The notes beneath the pieces were generated by a model. It was not told the origin of the DNA, did not search any database, and saw only the letters and a program-made list of their open reading frames with translations. A program made the translations under genes and the position numbers. 36,938 nt of DNA from contig JAEUIT010000063.1 of assembly GCA_016795035.1 (NCBI GenBank), positions 1 to 36,938 of the forward strand. The letters are read 5' to 3'. The stretch comes from Phycisphaerae bacterium. GTDB taxonomy: Bacteria; Planctomycetota; Phycisphaerae; Phycisphaerales; SM1A02. How positions within the stretch are numbered: position 1 is the first letter of the stretch; every line of letters begins with the position of its first letter. This document shows positions 8,511-17,134 of this stretch, piece after piece.

Positions 8511-8943
8511 GACGCCGCTTATGGAATCGGCTCAGGGACTCGGCCTCCGCGCTCCGCTTCGGACTCAGTTCATGGGCTCCGTTCCGGTGCTCCGTTGGGG
8601 TCTCGGCTCATGAGCTCCCTTCGTGCACTCCGGTCATGGGCTCCGTTCGTGGGCTCCGCTCATGGGTTCTGGTCACGGGCTCAGTTGACGGGCTCTGGTC
8701 ATGGGCTCTGGTCATGGTCTCCGATCCTGGCTTCCGATCGTGAGCTCCGTTCCTCGGTTCAGCTCATAGGCTCCGCTCATGAACTCGGCTCAAGGGCTCT
8801 GCTCCGGACTCAGTTCATGGGCTCCGCCCATCGACTCCGGTCATGGGCTCCACTCGTGAACTCGGTTCATGGACTCGGTTTATGGACTCGGTTCATGGGC
8901 GCCGCTCGGGACTCGGTTCATGGGCGCCGCTCCTAGACTCCGG
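8511..8943. repeat. 13-bp imperfect tandem repeat array (about 33 units)
   Basis: Consensus GGCTCCGNTCATG, repeated head to tail for about 433 bases with substitutions in nearly every unit and an occasional 12-bp unit. It lies upstream of the glycosyltransferase gene, ending 86 bases before its start codon. Because 13 is not a multiple of three, any translation cycles through all frames every 39 bases. Open frames on the plus strand arise from the lack of stop triplets in the unit rather than from selection. There are no spacers, so it is not a CRISPR array. Confidence 0.9.
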
Positions 8944-9538
8944 CGATCCTGACCATCAGCCGCGCGACGGAGCGAAACGCCGACGTCGCGCGGATCTCGA
9001 CGACCAGCGCCGCCACGACGGGGACGCTCCGGCACGCCCGATCCGTCGGGTGCCGGCTCTCTCTGTTGGTCGATCATGCCGATCGTCCATGTCGGCTCTC
9101 CATGGGCAACCGCTCTGTCGACCCTCCTTGTGTTGGCCTCGGGCACGCTGCGCGCCGACGGATCGGCTACCTCGCGTCGACAAGCCGTCGATCGCGCCCC
9201 GATGGGCCGCCCCCGCGCGTCGACCAACCGCCTCACACACGCCCAGCAACGTTCTCTCCCGCGCCGATGACCGCGTCCCGGTCTCCCCGCGCCAACGCTT
9301 CGACGAAGACGCCACGACCCGGTCCATCCCCGGACATGATCGCGCCGTGTTGGCGCCACCAGTACGCTGCGACCGAAGCGGTGACACCCGGATGCGCGGA
9401 GAAGGACAGGCGCAGACACGTTGCAGTCGACGGAGCGAGCTCGAAGGTTGAGCGCTCGCGGTCCGTCGCACACTCGTCGTTACACGGCGCGTCGGACTCG
9501 GGAAACGTCGAGCGCCGCGCGTAGCGTCAGCGCCGAAA
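8944..9538. other. Intergenic region without a convincing gene
   Basis: About 595 bases between the 13-bp repeat array and the tRNA. Several open frames exist on both strands, but none has a ribosome site, a recognisable domain or convincing codon structure. One CTGCAACG core is at 9419-9426 on the minus strand. It may hold decayed coding sequence; I cannot tell. Confidence 0.5.
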
Positions 9539-9624
9539 TGCGGATGAGAGGAATCGAACCTCCACGGGGTATTAATCCCACAAGAACCTGAATCTTGCGC
9601 GTCTGCCAGTTTCGCCACATCCGC
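9539..9624 (-). tRNA. tRNA-Leu (anticodon CAG)
   Basis: Read on the minus strand: acceptor stem GCGGATG pairs with CATCCGC, the D-arm contains GGCGAAACTGGCAGAC, the anticodon stem CAAGA/TCTTG encloses TTCAGGT (anticodon CAG), there is a long class II variable arm, and the T-arm contains GGTTCGATTCC. The length is 86 bases with A as the discriminator base. CCA is not encoded; the next bases are TTTC, so CCA must be added after transcription. It decodes CUG, a major Leu codon in a GC-rich genome. Confidence 0.95.
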
Positions 9625-9636
9625 TGCGGGACGGAG

Positions 9637-9664
9637 ATCCTACCACCGTCGGCCGACCCCGCAA
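9637..9664 (-). promoter_or_regulatory. Putative promoter of tRNA-Leu
   Basis: On the minus strand, TTGCGG (9664-9659), a 16-base spacer and TAGGAT (9642-9637). The 5' end of the tRNA is 12 bases further on. The -35 is identical to that before the DUF2314 gene. Confidence 0.5.
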
Positions 9665-10311
9665 AGGGCGACGCACGACACGAACGTATGGTGTCGCGGC
9701 CTGCTGTCGTGACCTCGCGCTCCAACTGCGGGGCCTCGCCTGAGTGGCGAACCTACACCGCTCACAGTCCGTGTCGCGATGCTCCTATGCCGACGGCGTG
9801 TGGCGGTCACGCGATGGATCCAAGGTCTCTGAGCAGCGAGGCGCGCCGGCGGGTCGCTCGTGACGGTAGTCCCCTCCGACACCGTCAACGAGCACCACAC
9901 CGAACGTGACCAGCTACCTGTTTGACACGGGCCGCATCCGTCGTCGCGGTCGTCGCCGTCGCACGCTCGTGAGACACGGCCGACCGAGATGTTGAGTGCA
10001 ACCCCTCGCAACGACGACGACCCATGACAAGAGCTATTGGAAGAGCGACGACAAGAGCGAGGACGACAACCACTGCGACGACGTTGTCGCCGCCCACGAG
10101 TGTCACCCCTCATGGTGAGGGCCGCTTCACCGGCCAACCTTGCTGGAGCACGGCGGGCTCAAGACTCCGACTTCTTGATGCCCGCCGTGCGCGTCTTCCA
10201 GCCTGTTGCCTCGCGACGCCTAGGCACGCCTGTCGCCACAGGCCTCGCCTTCCGCGTCACGGTCAAACGAGCTTCAGTCGCGGTCGCGCTGTCGCACTGT
10301 CGCGCGGACCC
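9665..10311. other. Intergenic region between tRNA-Leu and the 3' end of recA
   Basis: About 650 bases with no recognised gene. A minus-strand frame of 73 codons (10106 down to 9885, GTG start preceded by GAGGGG) would encode a protein with one strongly hydrophobic stretch near its N-terminus (DNVVAVVVVLALVVALPIAL). Its ribosome site lies inside a small hairpin (CCCTCA/TGAGGG, 10107-10121). It may be a tiny membrane protein, but the rest of it is unlike coding sequence. Strong inverted repeats are at 10148-10190 and 10228-10243. Confidence 0.35.
10148..10190. terminator. Strong hairpin downstream of recA
   Basis: A perfect 11-bp stem (GCACGGCGGGC with GCCCGCCGTGC) continues inward as TCAAG/CTTGA. 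It lies about 120 bases beyond the recA stop codon on the minus strand. There is no T-run on either side, so it is not a classical intrinsic terminator. It could protect a transcript 3' end or belong to an uncharacterised RNA. Confidence 0.35.
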
Positions 10312-11679
10312 TTAGTCGTCACTACTCGACGACGACGACTTCGTCGCCATCGTGGCGGGATTGGCCAATCGCTTTCGCAGCACCGCCGTGCGAATCTCGC
10401 TGAAGAGGTCGGGGTTCTGGCGGAGGAACGCCTTCGCGTTCTCGCGACCTTGACCGAGACGGGTGGCACCGTGCGAGAACCACGCACCACTCTTCTCGAT
10501 GATGCCATCGGCCACGGCGAGGTCCACGAGGTCGCCCGACGTGCTGATGCCTTCGTCAAACATGATGTCGAACTCGGCTTCACGGAACGGCGGCGCGATC
10601 TTGTTCTTGACGACCTTCGCACGCACGCGATTGCCGACGTTGGCTTCGCCATCCTTGATGGAGCCGATGCGACGGATGTCGATGCGGACCGACGAGTAGA
10701 ACTTGAGCGCACGACCACCGGTCGTCGTCTCGGGCGAGCCGAACATCACGCCGATCTTCTCGCGGAGCTGATTGATGAAGATGACGATCGTCTCGCTCTT
10801 CGAGATGGCGCCGGTGAGCTTGCGGAGCGCCTGGCTCATGAGGCGAGCCTGAAGGCCGACGTGGCTGTCGCCCATCTCGCCTTCGATTTCGGCCTTCGGA
10901 ATGAGTGCCGCAACCGAGTCGACGACGATGATGTCGATGGCATTCGAACGAACGAGGAGTTCGCAGATCTCGAGCGCCTGCTCGCCGGTGTCGGGCTGGG
11001 ACACGAGCATCTCGTCGAGATTGACGCCGAGGCGCTTCGCCCAACTGGGGTCGAGCGCGTGTTCGGCATCGATGAATGCTGCGGTGCCGCCCGCACGCTG
11101 CGCGTTCGCGACGACCGTGAGCGCAAGCGTCGTCTTACCTGACGATTCCGGCCCGAAGATCTCGATGACGCGGCCACGCGGAAGTCCACGCCCACCGAGG
11201 GCAAGGTCGAGACTCAACGCACCCGTCGGAACGGCCGGGATCTGCGCGATGTTCTCGCCATCGAGGCGCATGATCGAGCCCTTGCCGTAGGTCTTCTCGA
11301 TCTGTCCCATCGCGCGCTCAAGGGCGAGCTTCTTGCCCTTGACGTCGAGCTTGCCTTCCGCAGCGCTGCCACTCGATTCCGACGACCGCGCGCTCGGCGC
11401 ACTCGGCTTCGGTTCGGTCAGGCGGCTCTCCGATGCGCGAGAGACGGGAGTCGAGGGTGAACGCTGGGACATGGCTGAATCCTTGGAGGTGGGAGAGGTC
11501 GCCGCAGGGGACGAATCATCCTTACCGATTCCGCCGGACGATGCCTTGCCGACTGCACTTCCGCTCGAGAAACCGGCACCTTGTCCACGCGATGGTGCGG
11601 ACGATCCATTCGCTCCACCGGGGGCTGCGGTCGTGGAAGCGGGTGCGTTCTCTGGCGTGTTCAGTGTCTTCGGGGTCAT
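10312..11679 (-). CDS. recA: RecA recombinase with a long N-terminal extension
   Basis: ATP-dependent strand-exchange and SOS co-protease protein. The canonical core begins near residue 105 ([19 protein letters not shown]). It includes Walker [10 protein letters not shown], the [19 protein letters not shown] segment, the [16 protein letters not shown] stretch, [14 protein letters not shown] and an ending in SSSSSSDD. From the ATG at 11679 the protein has 455 residues, about 100 more than usual. The extra part is a Ser/Pro/Ala-rich, probably disordered tail. This start has AAGGA 7 bases upstream. A second in-frame ATG at 11472 (MSQRSPSTP) also has AAGGA exactly 7 bases upstream and would give 386 residues. 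Both forms may be made. The gene stands alone. Confidence 0.97.
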   Translation of the reverse strand: MTPKTLNTPENAPASTTAAPGGANGSSAPSRGQGAGFSSGSAVGKASSGGIGKDDSSPAATSPTSKDSAMSQRSPSTPVSRASESRLTEPKPSAPSARSSESSGSAAEGKLDVKGKKLALERAMGQIEKTYGKGSIMRLDGENIAQIPAVPTGALSLDLALGGRGLPRGRVIEIFGPESSGKTTLALTVVANAQRAGGTAAFIDAEHALDPSWAKRLGVNLDEMLVSQPDTGEQALEICELLVRSNAIDIIVVDSVAALIPKAEIEGEMGDSHVGLQARLMSQALRKLTGAISKSETIVIFINQLREKIGVMFGSPETTTGGRALKFYSSVRIDIRRIGSIKDGEANVGNRVRAKVVKNKIAPPFREAEFDIMFDEGISTSGDLVDLAVADGIIEKSGAWFSHGATRLGQGRENAKAFLRQNPDLFSEIRTAVLRKRLANPATMATKSSSSSSDD

Positions 11680-11739
11680 GTTCGAGTCCTTATTGGTGTG
11701 CGTGCCTTCACGCGATTCGTGTACGTGGTTCAGACAGTC

Positions 11740-11764
11740 AGACGGGACGATGAGACGGGACGAT
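11740..11764. repeat. 12-bp direct repeat upstream of recA
   Basis: AGACGGGACGAT at 11740-11751 and again at 11753-11764, separated by one base, about 60-85 bases upstream of the recA start. The pair could be an operator, but it does not resemble a known LexA site that I can name with confidence. Confidence 0.35.
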
Positions 11765-12257
11765 TGACCGGCGAATGGCGGACGGCACAAGACTGCGGGC
11801 GACATCCGCCGCGCCGGCGACTGCCCTCGCTTCCGACCCCACCCTCCGCCTCCTTCGATCCGACCCGGTCCGCTTGCGGGGCGACGACTTCACCTGAAGA
11901 GACGCACCGGCGTGGCCATCGACGCGTGTAGCGACGCAGCTCGGGCGATGCGACTCGATGAAGGACTCTTCAGCGGGACCGCACTCCCGCTGTCGTCGTT
12001 CCGGAGTTGGAACGGAGATCGGAACCGGTAGGAGGTCCGAAGGGGGGGCCGAGCGCACGGCAAGCGATACGACCGCGGCGCGACTGCTCCGCCGAAGCCC
12101 CTGCCTCCCCGCTACCGCCGACAACTCAGCCGTTGGGCGCACGCCGTCGATCCCGGCCCGCGTTCGAATGTCGAAGCGAGCGGAGGTCCCACAGCGTGTC
12201 GGATGTGTTGGAGGAGACGTAGGCATAGGTCGCAATGCCAACCGTTAGGAGTCCGTA
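11765..12257 (-). other. Long region upstream of recA, possible leader or RNA gene
   Basis: About 490 bases without a convincing gene. A promoter-like pair on the minus strand (12258-12285) would start transcription near 12250, about 570 bases before the recA ATG. The stretch contains a perfect hairpin, AGCGGGA/TCCCGCT with a 6-base loop (11972-11991), and a G-rich run near 12041. It may be a long recA 5' leader or hold a separate small RNA. The open frame 12241-11738 has no ribosome site and poor composition. Confidence 0.35.
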
Positions 12258-12285
12258 AGGTACCGACCAAAACCCTATCGTCAAG
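12258..12285 (-). promoter_or_regulatory. Promoter-like element reading toward recA
   Basis: On the minus strand, TTGACG (12285-12280), a 16-base spacer and TACCTT (12263-12258). It is the best -35 hexamer seen in the window. Only non-coding DNA lies between it and recA. Confidence 0.45.
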
Positions 12286-12315
12286 CCCCTGTCGGGAGCC
12301 TTTAGGATTTTTTTC
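12286..12315 (+). terminator. Possible plus-strand terminator
   Basis: GCCCC TGTC GGGAGC forms a 5-bp stem with one bulged A, followed by CTTTAGGA and then seven T. No plus-strand gene is recognised just upstream, so the transcript it might end is unknown. Confidence 0.35.
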
Positions 12316-12357
12316 GGTGTCCGTTCGGATCCGGTCGAGCGACGCGAACCCTACCGC

Positions 12358-12395
12358 CAAAAGACAGCACCCCCGCAAAGTGCTGCGCTTTTTCG
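12358..12395. terminator. Bidirectional intrinsic terminator after the UXS-like gene
   Basis: CAGCAC (12365-12370) pairs with GTGCTG (12380-12385) around a 9-base loop. On the minus strand the stem is followed by TCTTTT, about 60 bases beyond the UXS-like stop. On the plus strand it is followed by CGCTTTTT. Confidence 0.6.
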
Positions 12396-12431
12396 GTGCC
12401 CCAGATTTTGTGGCGCGACCCGCGCGAACGG

Positions 12432-13403
12432 TCAGAAGTTCGGGGTCGGCGGACGGAACTTCGCGAACTCGATCCCGCGGAAGTAGTCGATCGTCTTCGC
12501 GAGCCCTTGGTCGAGCGGCACGCGCGGCTCCCACCCGAGTCGGGTGCGCGCCAGCGTGATGTCGGGCTTGCGCTGCTTCGGGTCGTCGGGCGGAAGCTCC
12601 CGGGCCTGCACGATGCGCGAGGCTCCGCCGACCCGTGCGACCACCTTCTCGGCGAGCTCGCGGATCGTGAACTCATGCGGGTTGCCGATGTTGACCGGGC
12701 CGGTGAGGTCGTCGGGCGCCGCCATCAGCTTGAGGAACCCGTCGATCAAGTCGTCGACGTAGCAGAACGAGCGCGTCTGCGATCCGTCGCCATAGAGCGT
12801 GATCGGCTCGCCGCTTAACGCCTGGCGGATGAAGTTGCTCACGACACGTCCGTCGTACGGGTGCATGCGCGGACCGTACGTGTTGAAGATGCGCACCACG
12901 CGGATGTTCACCTTGTTCTGCCGGTGGTAGTCGAACATCAGCGTCTCGGCGCAGCGCTTCCCCTCGTCGTAGCAGGCGCGCGGACCGATCGGATTCACGT
13001 TGCCGCGATAGCTCTCGGGCTGCGGATGCACGTCGGGATCGCCATAGACCTCGCTCGTCGACGCATGGAAGATCTTCGCCCGCACCCGCTTGGCGAGACC
13101 TAACATGTTGATGGCACCGAGCACGCTCGTCTTGAGCGTCTTGATCGGATTGAATTGATAGTGGCCGGGCGCCGCGGGGCACGCGAGGTTGTAGATCTCG
13201 TCGACCTCAAGCAGGATCGGCTGCGTGACGTCGTGGCGCAGCAGCTCGAAGTTGCGGCAGTCGAGGAGATGCTCGATGTTCGACTTCTGGCTCGTGAAGA
13301 AGTTGTCGAGACAGACGACGTCGTGGCCCTGCGCCACGAGGCGCTCGCAGAGATGCGAACCGAGGAAGCCGGCGCCGCCGGTCACGAGAATGCGCTTGAT
13401 CAT
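12432..13403 (-). CDS. UDP-glucuronate decarboxylase (UXS-like SDR epimerase)
   Basis: 323 residues, a usual length for the soluble bacterial enzyme. It belongs to the extended short-chain dehydrogenase family. It has the NAD-binding [14 protein letters not shown] at residue 9, HLLD/RHDVTQP, a TSEVYGDP active-site region, the catalytic YxxxK as [10 protein letters not shown], and the [21 protein letters not shown] block typical of UXS. The family converts UDP-glucuronate to UDP-xylose and CO2 with bound NAD, in the cytosol, feeding surface polysaccharide synthesis. A related dTDP-glucose dehydratase role is less likely given the MHPYDGRVV signature. TACAGT lies 9 bases before the ATG with no Shine-Dalgarno, suggesting a leaderless message. 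The gene is divergent from anmK, with 47 bases between the starts. Confidence 0.9.
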   Translation of the reverse strand: MIKRILVTGGAGFLGSHLCERLVAQGHDVVCLDNFFTSQKSNIEHLLDCRNFELLRHDVTQPILLEVDEIYNLACPAAPGHYQFNPIKTLKTSVLGAINMLGLAKRVRAKIFHASTSEVYGDPDVHPQPESYRGNVNPIGPRACYDEGKRCAETLMFDYHRQNKVNIRVVRIFNTYGPRMHPYDGRVVSNFIRQALSGEPITLYGDGSQTRSFCYVDDLIDGFLKLMAAPDDLTGPVNIGNPHEFTIRELAEKVVARVGGASRIVQARELPPDDPKQRKPDITLARTRLGWEPRVPLDQGLAKTIDYFRGIEFAKFRPPTPNF

Positions 13404-13412
13404 GAGTTCGGG

Positions 13413-13418
13413 ACTGTA
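13413..13418 (-). promoter_or_regulatory. Putative -10 of the UXS-like gene
   Basis: TACAGT on the minus strand lies 9 bases before the ATG at 13403. The spacing puts the transcription start at about the start codon, as for several other genes in the window. Confidence 0.4.
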
Positions 13419-13450
13419 CAGGTGATGCGACGAAACTCGGGGTTGCCCGC

Positions 13451-14686
13451 ATGAGCGGAAGGACGGACGATCCGGGGATGCCGAAGGAATACGCCAGCCG
13501 ACCGAACGCGAACCCGGGAATCGCCGGGCCGGGACCTGCGGACGCGTCCGCGACGCGCGAAGGCGCCTTCTCGGAACCCGACGAGCGGCTCATCATCGGC
13601 ACGATGACGGGGACGAGTATCGACGGTTTGGACGCTGCGCTCGTTTCCGTCGCGGGTCGCGGCCACGCGATGCGGGCGCGCCTCGTCGACCGGCGCTCCG
13701 CGGACTTTCCGGCGGAACTCGCGCGGCGGCTCCGGCACGTCGCCGAACAGGGCACGACCACCGCGGGAGAGTTGGCGCGGCTCGCCCTCGACTTCGGGCT
13801 CTTTCATGCGGACGCCATCACGCCGCTCGCGCAGGGCCGCTCGATCGCCCTCGTCGTCGTGCACGGACAGACGGTGTTCCACGCCCCGCCGGTCTCGCTG
13901 CAGCTCTTGAACCCCGCACCGATCGCGGTCGGGCTCGGGGCCCCGGTCCTCGCCGACCTCCGCTCCGTCGACCTCGCCGCGGGCGGCCAAGGCGCGCCGA
14001 TCACGCCGCTCGCGGATTGGATTCTCTTCCGAACGGACCATCCGCGCGCCGTCCTCAACCTCGGCGGATTCGCGAACGCCACGCTGCTCGACGGCACGAA
14101 CGACCCGTCCGGCGTGCGCGGCTTCGACGTTTGCGCCTGCAACCAGGTGCTCGACGCCGTCGCACGCCGCACGCTCCATGCCCCGTATGACGCCGATGGC
14201 GCCGCCGCCGCCGCCGGCGCGAGCGAAACCCGCGCAAGCGCGGAGTTAGTTGCCGCGCTCACGGCGCAGCGCGCGGCGCGGCGCTCGCTCGGCACCGGCG
14301 ACGAGGCGACCGCCTGGATCGACCGGCACGTCGCGACACTCCGCGCAAACGACCTCGCCGCCACCGCGGCCGACGCCGTCGGCACCGCCATCGGACGCGC
14401 GGTCGCGTCGGCGCTGGCCGACGCTCGCCTCGCCGCGGGCGCGGATCTCGTCGTTGCAGGCGGCGGCGCGCGACACCGACCCCTCGTCGCCGCCATCCGC
14501 CGTGCGTTCGGCGGTCCGGTGTCGACGACCGCCGAGTGCGGCGTCCCGATCGAGGCTCGCGAGGCGATGGGCATGGCGGTGCTCGGCGCCGTGAGCGTGG
14601 ACGGGGCGGCGATGACGCTCCCGGCGGTCACGGGGCGGCGGGAGCACGGAATCTGCGACGGCGCGCTCTTTCGGGCGCGCCGGTAG
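13451..14686 (+). CDS. anmK: Anhydro-N-acetylmuramic acid kinase
   Basis: 411 residues, about 40 longer than usual because of an N-terminal tail before the core at [15 protein letters not shown] (residue about 47). Other family blocks are [30 protein letters not shown], the ATP-site [11 protein letters not shown] and [13 protein letters not shown]. The cytosolic enzyme hydrolyses and phosphorylates 1,6-anhydroMurNAc to MurNAc-6-phosphate, recycling peptidoglycan. That fits a peptidoglycan-containing planctomycete. No MurQ or other recycling gene is adjacent. The start is uncertain: ATGs at 13451 and 13478 are both in frame, and neither has a strong ribosome site. Confidence 0.9.
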   Translation: MSGRTDDPGMPKEYASRPNANPGIAGPGPADASATREGAFSEPDERLIIGTMTGTSIDGLDAALVSVAGRGHAMRARLVDRRSADFPAELARRLRHVAEQGTTTAGELARLALDFGLFHADAITPLAQGRSIALVVVHGQTVFHAPPVSLQLLNPAPIAVGLGAPVLADLRSVDLAAGGQGAPITPLADWILFRTDHPRAVLNLGGFANATLLDGTNDPSGVRGFDVCACNQVLDAVARRTLHAPYDADGAAAAAGASETRASAELVAALTAQRAARRSLGTGDEATAWIDRHVATLRANDLAATAADAVGTAIGRAVASALADARLAAGADLVVAGGGARHRPLVAAIRRAFGGPVSTTAECGVPIEAREAMGMAVLGAVSVDGAAMTLPAVTGRREHGICDGALFRARR

Positions 14687-14719
14687 CGGCCCGCCGACGG
14701 CGAGCGCGACGCCGGGAAC

Positions 14720-14752
14720 CTTCATTCCCCATTCACGCGATCTTCACGAAGC
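14720..14752 (+). promoter_or_regulatory. Pho-box-like direct repeats before phoB
   Basis: Three contiguous 11-bp units each begin with TTCA: TTCATTCCCCA, TTCACGCGATC and TTCACGAAGCG. Direct repeats at 11-bp spacing are the form of PhoB/PhoP binding sites. A -10-like TACCTT (14778-14783) follows 25 bases later, which allows PhoB to replace -35 contacts. This suggests autoregulation. Confidence 0.6.
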
Positions 14753-14869
14753 GCTCGCAAGCCGAACCCGCTCACCGCTACCTTGTGTCCTCACGCGGCG
14801 TTCCGTGCGGCGTCCCGACCAGTGGGTCGTATGGACCTCGGCGCGGACCGAGATCGAGAAGGAGCAGCC

Positions 14870-15592
14870 TTGACCCGCACGGACGTCCTAGTTGTCGAAG
14901 ACGAGGTTGAGATCGCGGAATTGATCCAGTTCCACCTCGAACGCGAGGGCATGCATGGCCGCCTCGTCCACAGCGGCAAGCTCGCGCTCGACATGGTCCG
15001 ACGCTCGAAGCCCGACCTCGTCATCCTCGACCTGATGTTGCCCGATCTCGGCGGACTCGACGTGTGCCGGCGCCTCAAGCAGGCCGAAGGCACGCGGGCG
15101 ATTCCGATCATCATGCTGACGGCGAAGGGCGAGGAATCGGACATCGTGAGCGGCCTCGAACTCGGCGCCGACGACTACGTCACGAAGCCGTTCAGCCCGA
15201 AGATCCTGATGGCGCGCATCCGCAACGTGATGCGACGCAACAAGGGCGAAAGCGACGACGTCGATCGTTCCGACCGCATCGTCCTCCTCGACGGCCGCCT
15301 CGTCATCGATCCGGAGCGGCACGTCGTGACCGTCGACCGCGAGCCGCTCGACCTCACCCTGACCGAGTTCGGCATCCTCCAATACCTCGCGGCACGGCCG
15401 GGTTTCGTGCGCACGCGCGACCAGATCATCGCCGCGGTGCACGGGAAATCGACGGTGCTTTCGAGCCGAACCGTGGACGTCCACATCACCGCGTTGCGGC
15501 GCAAGCTCGGAGCAGCCGGCGACGCGATTGAGACGGTGCGCGGCGTGGGGTACCGTTTCGGCGAGGGCCGTACGGCGCTCGCCGACGCATGA
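14870..15592 (+). CDS. phoB: PhoB-type phosphate response regulator
   Basis: 240 residues from a TTG at 14870, chosen because AGAAGGAG lies 5 bases upstream and the receiver domain begins at once (TRTDVLVVEDE). An in-frame ATG at 14831 has no such site. The receiver domain has D10/D11-type acids (EDE), the phospho-acceptor D54 in VILDLMLPD, T in MLTAKG and K in VTKPF. A linker leads to an OmpR/PhoB winged helix with LTLTEFGILQYLA, SSRTVDVHITALRRKLG and VRGVGYRF. It is a cytosolic DNA-binding activator of the phosphate starvation genes. The stop overlaps the phoR ATG by four bases, and repeats before the gene match a Pho box. Confidence 0.93.
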   Translation: MTRTDVLVVEDEVEIAELIQFHLEREGMHGRLVHSGKLALDMVRRSKPDLVILDLMLPDLGGLDVCRRLKQAEGTRAIPIIMLTAKGEESDIVSGLELGADDYVTKPFSPKILMARIRNVMRRNKGESDDVDRSDRIVLLDGRLVIDPERHVVTVDREPLDLTLTEFGILQYLAARPGFVRTRDQIIAAVHGKSTVLSSRTVDVHITALRRKLGAAGDAIETVRGVGYRFGEGRTALADA

Positions 15593-17013
15593 CGCCAACC
15601 GCCGCAGTCCCCTTTCCTCTCGCGCTCGCGACGACCGGCCCTTCGGCCGACGGCGCGCTGACGTCGGGTCACGGGCTCACCTTCCTCGCGGGTCTCGCGG
15701 CCGGCGCCCTCGTCGTTGCAGCGGTCGCATTCCTTCGGCGGCGGGCGCGTCGCCGCGAGGCGGCCTCGCTCGCGCGGGCGATCGACGCGCTCGGGCGTCG
15801 CGGATCGGACGACGCCCGCAACGCGGAGCTCACGGCCATCGCGGCGATCGAGACCGGTGCGGGACTCGAGCCCATCGCAGCCTCGATCCGCCGCACCGCC
15901 CGCTCGCTTCTCGAGCAGGAGTCGACGCTGGCGACGCGGCTGCGCGAGCTCGAGGCGGTGCTCCACTCGACCACGAACGGCTTCCTCGCCCTCGACCAGC
16001 AGCATCGCGTGCTCGACCTGAACAAGGCGGGCGCCGCGATGCTCGGCGTGCGCGGCGCCGACGTGCGCGGCCGGCTCCTTCCCGAGATCGCCCGCCATCC
16101 GGCGCTGCTGCGATTCGTCGACGAGGCGCTCGAGCGGGGCAACGCCTGCGAGGAGACGCTCACGCTGTCGCACGACGACTCCGCGCACGTGCACGCGACC
16201 GCAGAGCCGCTGCGCGACTCGAACGGCCGCGCGGTCGGGCTTCTCGTGTCGCTGCACGACGTCACGCGCCTCAAGCGGCTCGAGTCGCTGCGCAGCGATT
16301 TCGTCGCGAACGTGAGCCACGAGCTGCGCACGCCGATCACCGCGATCAAGGGCTACGTCGAGACGCTCCTCCAGGTCGCGGAGGAGGATCCGTCGCGCGT
16401 GCGCCGCTTCCTCGAGATCGTGCAGCGGAACACCTCGCGCCTCTCCCATCTCGTCGAGGACCTGCTGTCGCTCGCGTCGCTCGAGCAGCTCGAGCAGGAC
16501 GTCCGTCCGTCGGTCTCGCTCGTCGACGTGCCCGGCGCGTCGATCGTGCAGGACGTGATCGAGCAGCTCTCGCCCCAGGCGGAAGCGCGAGGCATCGCGC
16601 TCGAAGCCCGGATAGCCGCGCCCCTCTCACTCCGTGCCGACAAGGTGTTAGTCGAGCAGGCGCTCGCGAACCTCGTCGCGAACGCGATCCGGTACGGCCC
16701 CGAGCGCGCGACCGTCACGATCGGGCTCGCCCCGGATCCGTCGGCGCGGATGGCGGTGATCTCGGTGCGCGACCAAGGACCGGGGATCCCGCCGGTCCAC
16801 CTCGAGCGGATCTTCGAGCGGTTCTACCGCGTCGATCGGGCCCGCACCCGGCGCGCGGGCGACGCCTCGTCGGGCACCGGCCTCGGGCTCGCGATCGTCA
16901 AGCACATCGCCCAGTTGCACGGCGGCCGGGTCGAGGTCGACAGCGAGGTCGGGGTCGGGAGCGAGTTCCGGCTGCGCCTACCGCTCGCCGAAGCCGCTTC
17001 ACACCCCCAATAA
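15589..17013 (+). CDS. phoR: PhoR-type sensor histidine kinase
   Basis: 474 residues, translationally coupled to phoB through ATGA. One membrane segment (about 28-50) is followed by an Arg-rich stop-transfer. A long helical linker, a PAS domain (about 120-235, ending in LHDVTRLKRLE), HisKA with the phospho-acceptor in FVANVSHELRTP, and HATPase_c with N-box NLVANAIRYG, DQGPGIP and GTGLGLAIVKH follow. There is almost no periplasmic part, so the signal probably comes from the Pst transporter and PhoU rather than from direct phosphate sensing, as known for this family. The partner is the PhoB protein encoded just upstream. Confidence 0.92.
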   Translation: MTPTAAVPFPLALATTGPSADGALTSGHGLTFLAGLAAGALVVAAVAFLRRRARRREAASLARAIDALGRRGSDDARNAELTAIAAIETGAGLEPIAASIRRTARSLLEQESTLATRLRELEAVLHSTTNGFLALDQQHRVLDLNKAGAAMLGVRGADVRGRLLPEIARHPALLRFVDEALERGNACEETLTLSHDDSAHVHATAEPLRDSNGRAVGLLVSLHDVTRLKRLESLRSDFVANVSHELRTPITAIKGYVETLLQVAEEDPSRVRRFLEIVQRNTSRLSHLVEDLLSLASLEQLEQDVRPSVSLVDVPGASIVQDVIEQLSPQAEARGIALEARIAAPLSLRADKVLVEQALANLVANAIRYGPERATVTIGLAPDPSARMAVISVRDQGPGIPPVHLERIFERFYRVDRARTRRAGDASSGTGLGLAIVKHIAQLHGGRVEVDSEVGVGSEFRLRLPLAEAASHPQ

Positions 17014-17021
17014 GCGCCGTC

Positions 17022-17043
17022 TTTACGAGTCCTTAACACGATC
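17022..17043 (+). promoter_or_regulatory. Pho-box-like repeats before pstS
   Basis: TTTACGAGTCC followed directly by TTAACACGATC: two 11-bp units with TTNAC at the same phase, about 90 bases before the pstS start. The pattern resembles the repeats before phoB, so both are likely PhoB targets. Confidence 0.55.
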
Positions 17044-17134
17044 GGGCGACCTTGCCCCCGCCTCGATCGCCGAGATTCGCAGCTCCGACAGGTCGCGACG
17101 GCGCCCCGAGGCACTTGCACAAGGAACTCCTCCC

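Noticed and set aside
8490..8936. 148-codon plus-strand frame through the 13-bp array, possibly a repeat protein
   Set aside because: The 13-bp unit has no plus-strand stop, so open frames are automatic. Another frame is open as well, unit changes do not preserve residues, and there is no ribosome site.
8511..8943. CRISPR array
   Set aside because: Units are contiguous with no spacers and are only 13 bp. No cas genes are present.
8880..9618. Two minus-strand frames of about 200 codons near the tRNA
   Set aside because: One runs through the repeat array and the other into the tRNA-Leu; both are Arg-rich without domain signatures.
10312..11805. RecA start at 11805
   Set aside because: The extra 42 codons have no ribosome site and overlap the direct repeats upstream, while the ATG at 11679 has AAGGA at ideal spacing.
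11738..12241. 167-codon minus-strand frame upstream of recA
   Set aside because: No ribosome site, atypical codon pattern and no motif; a structured leader or RNA is the better reading.
15175..16449. 424-codon minus-strand open frame
   Set aside because: Antisense to phoB-phoR; no ribosome site or domain.
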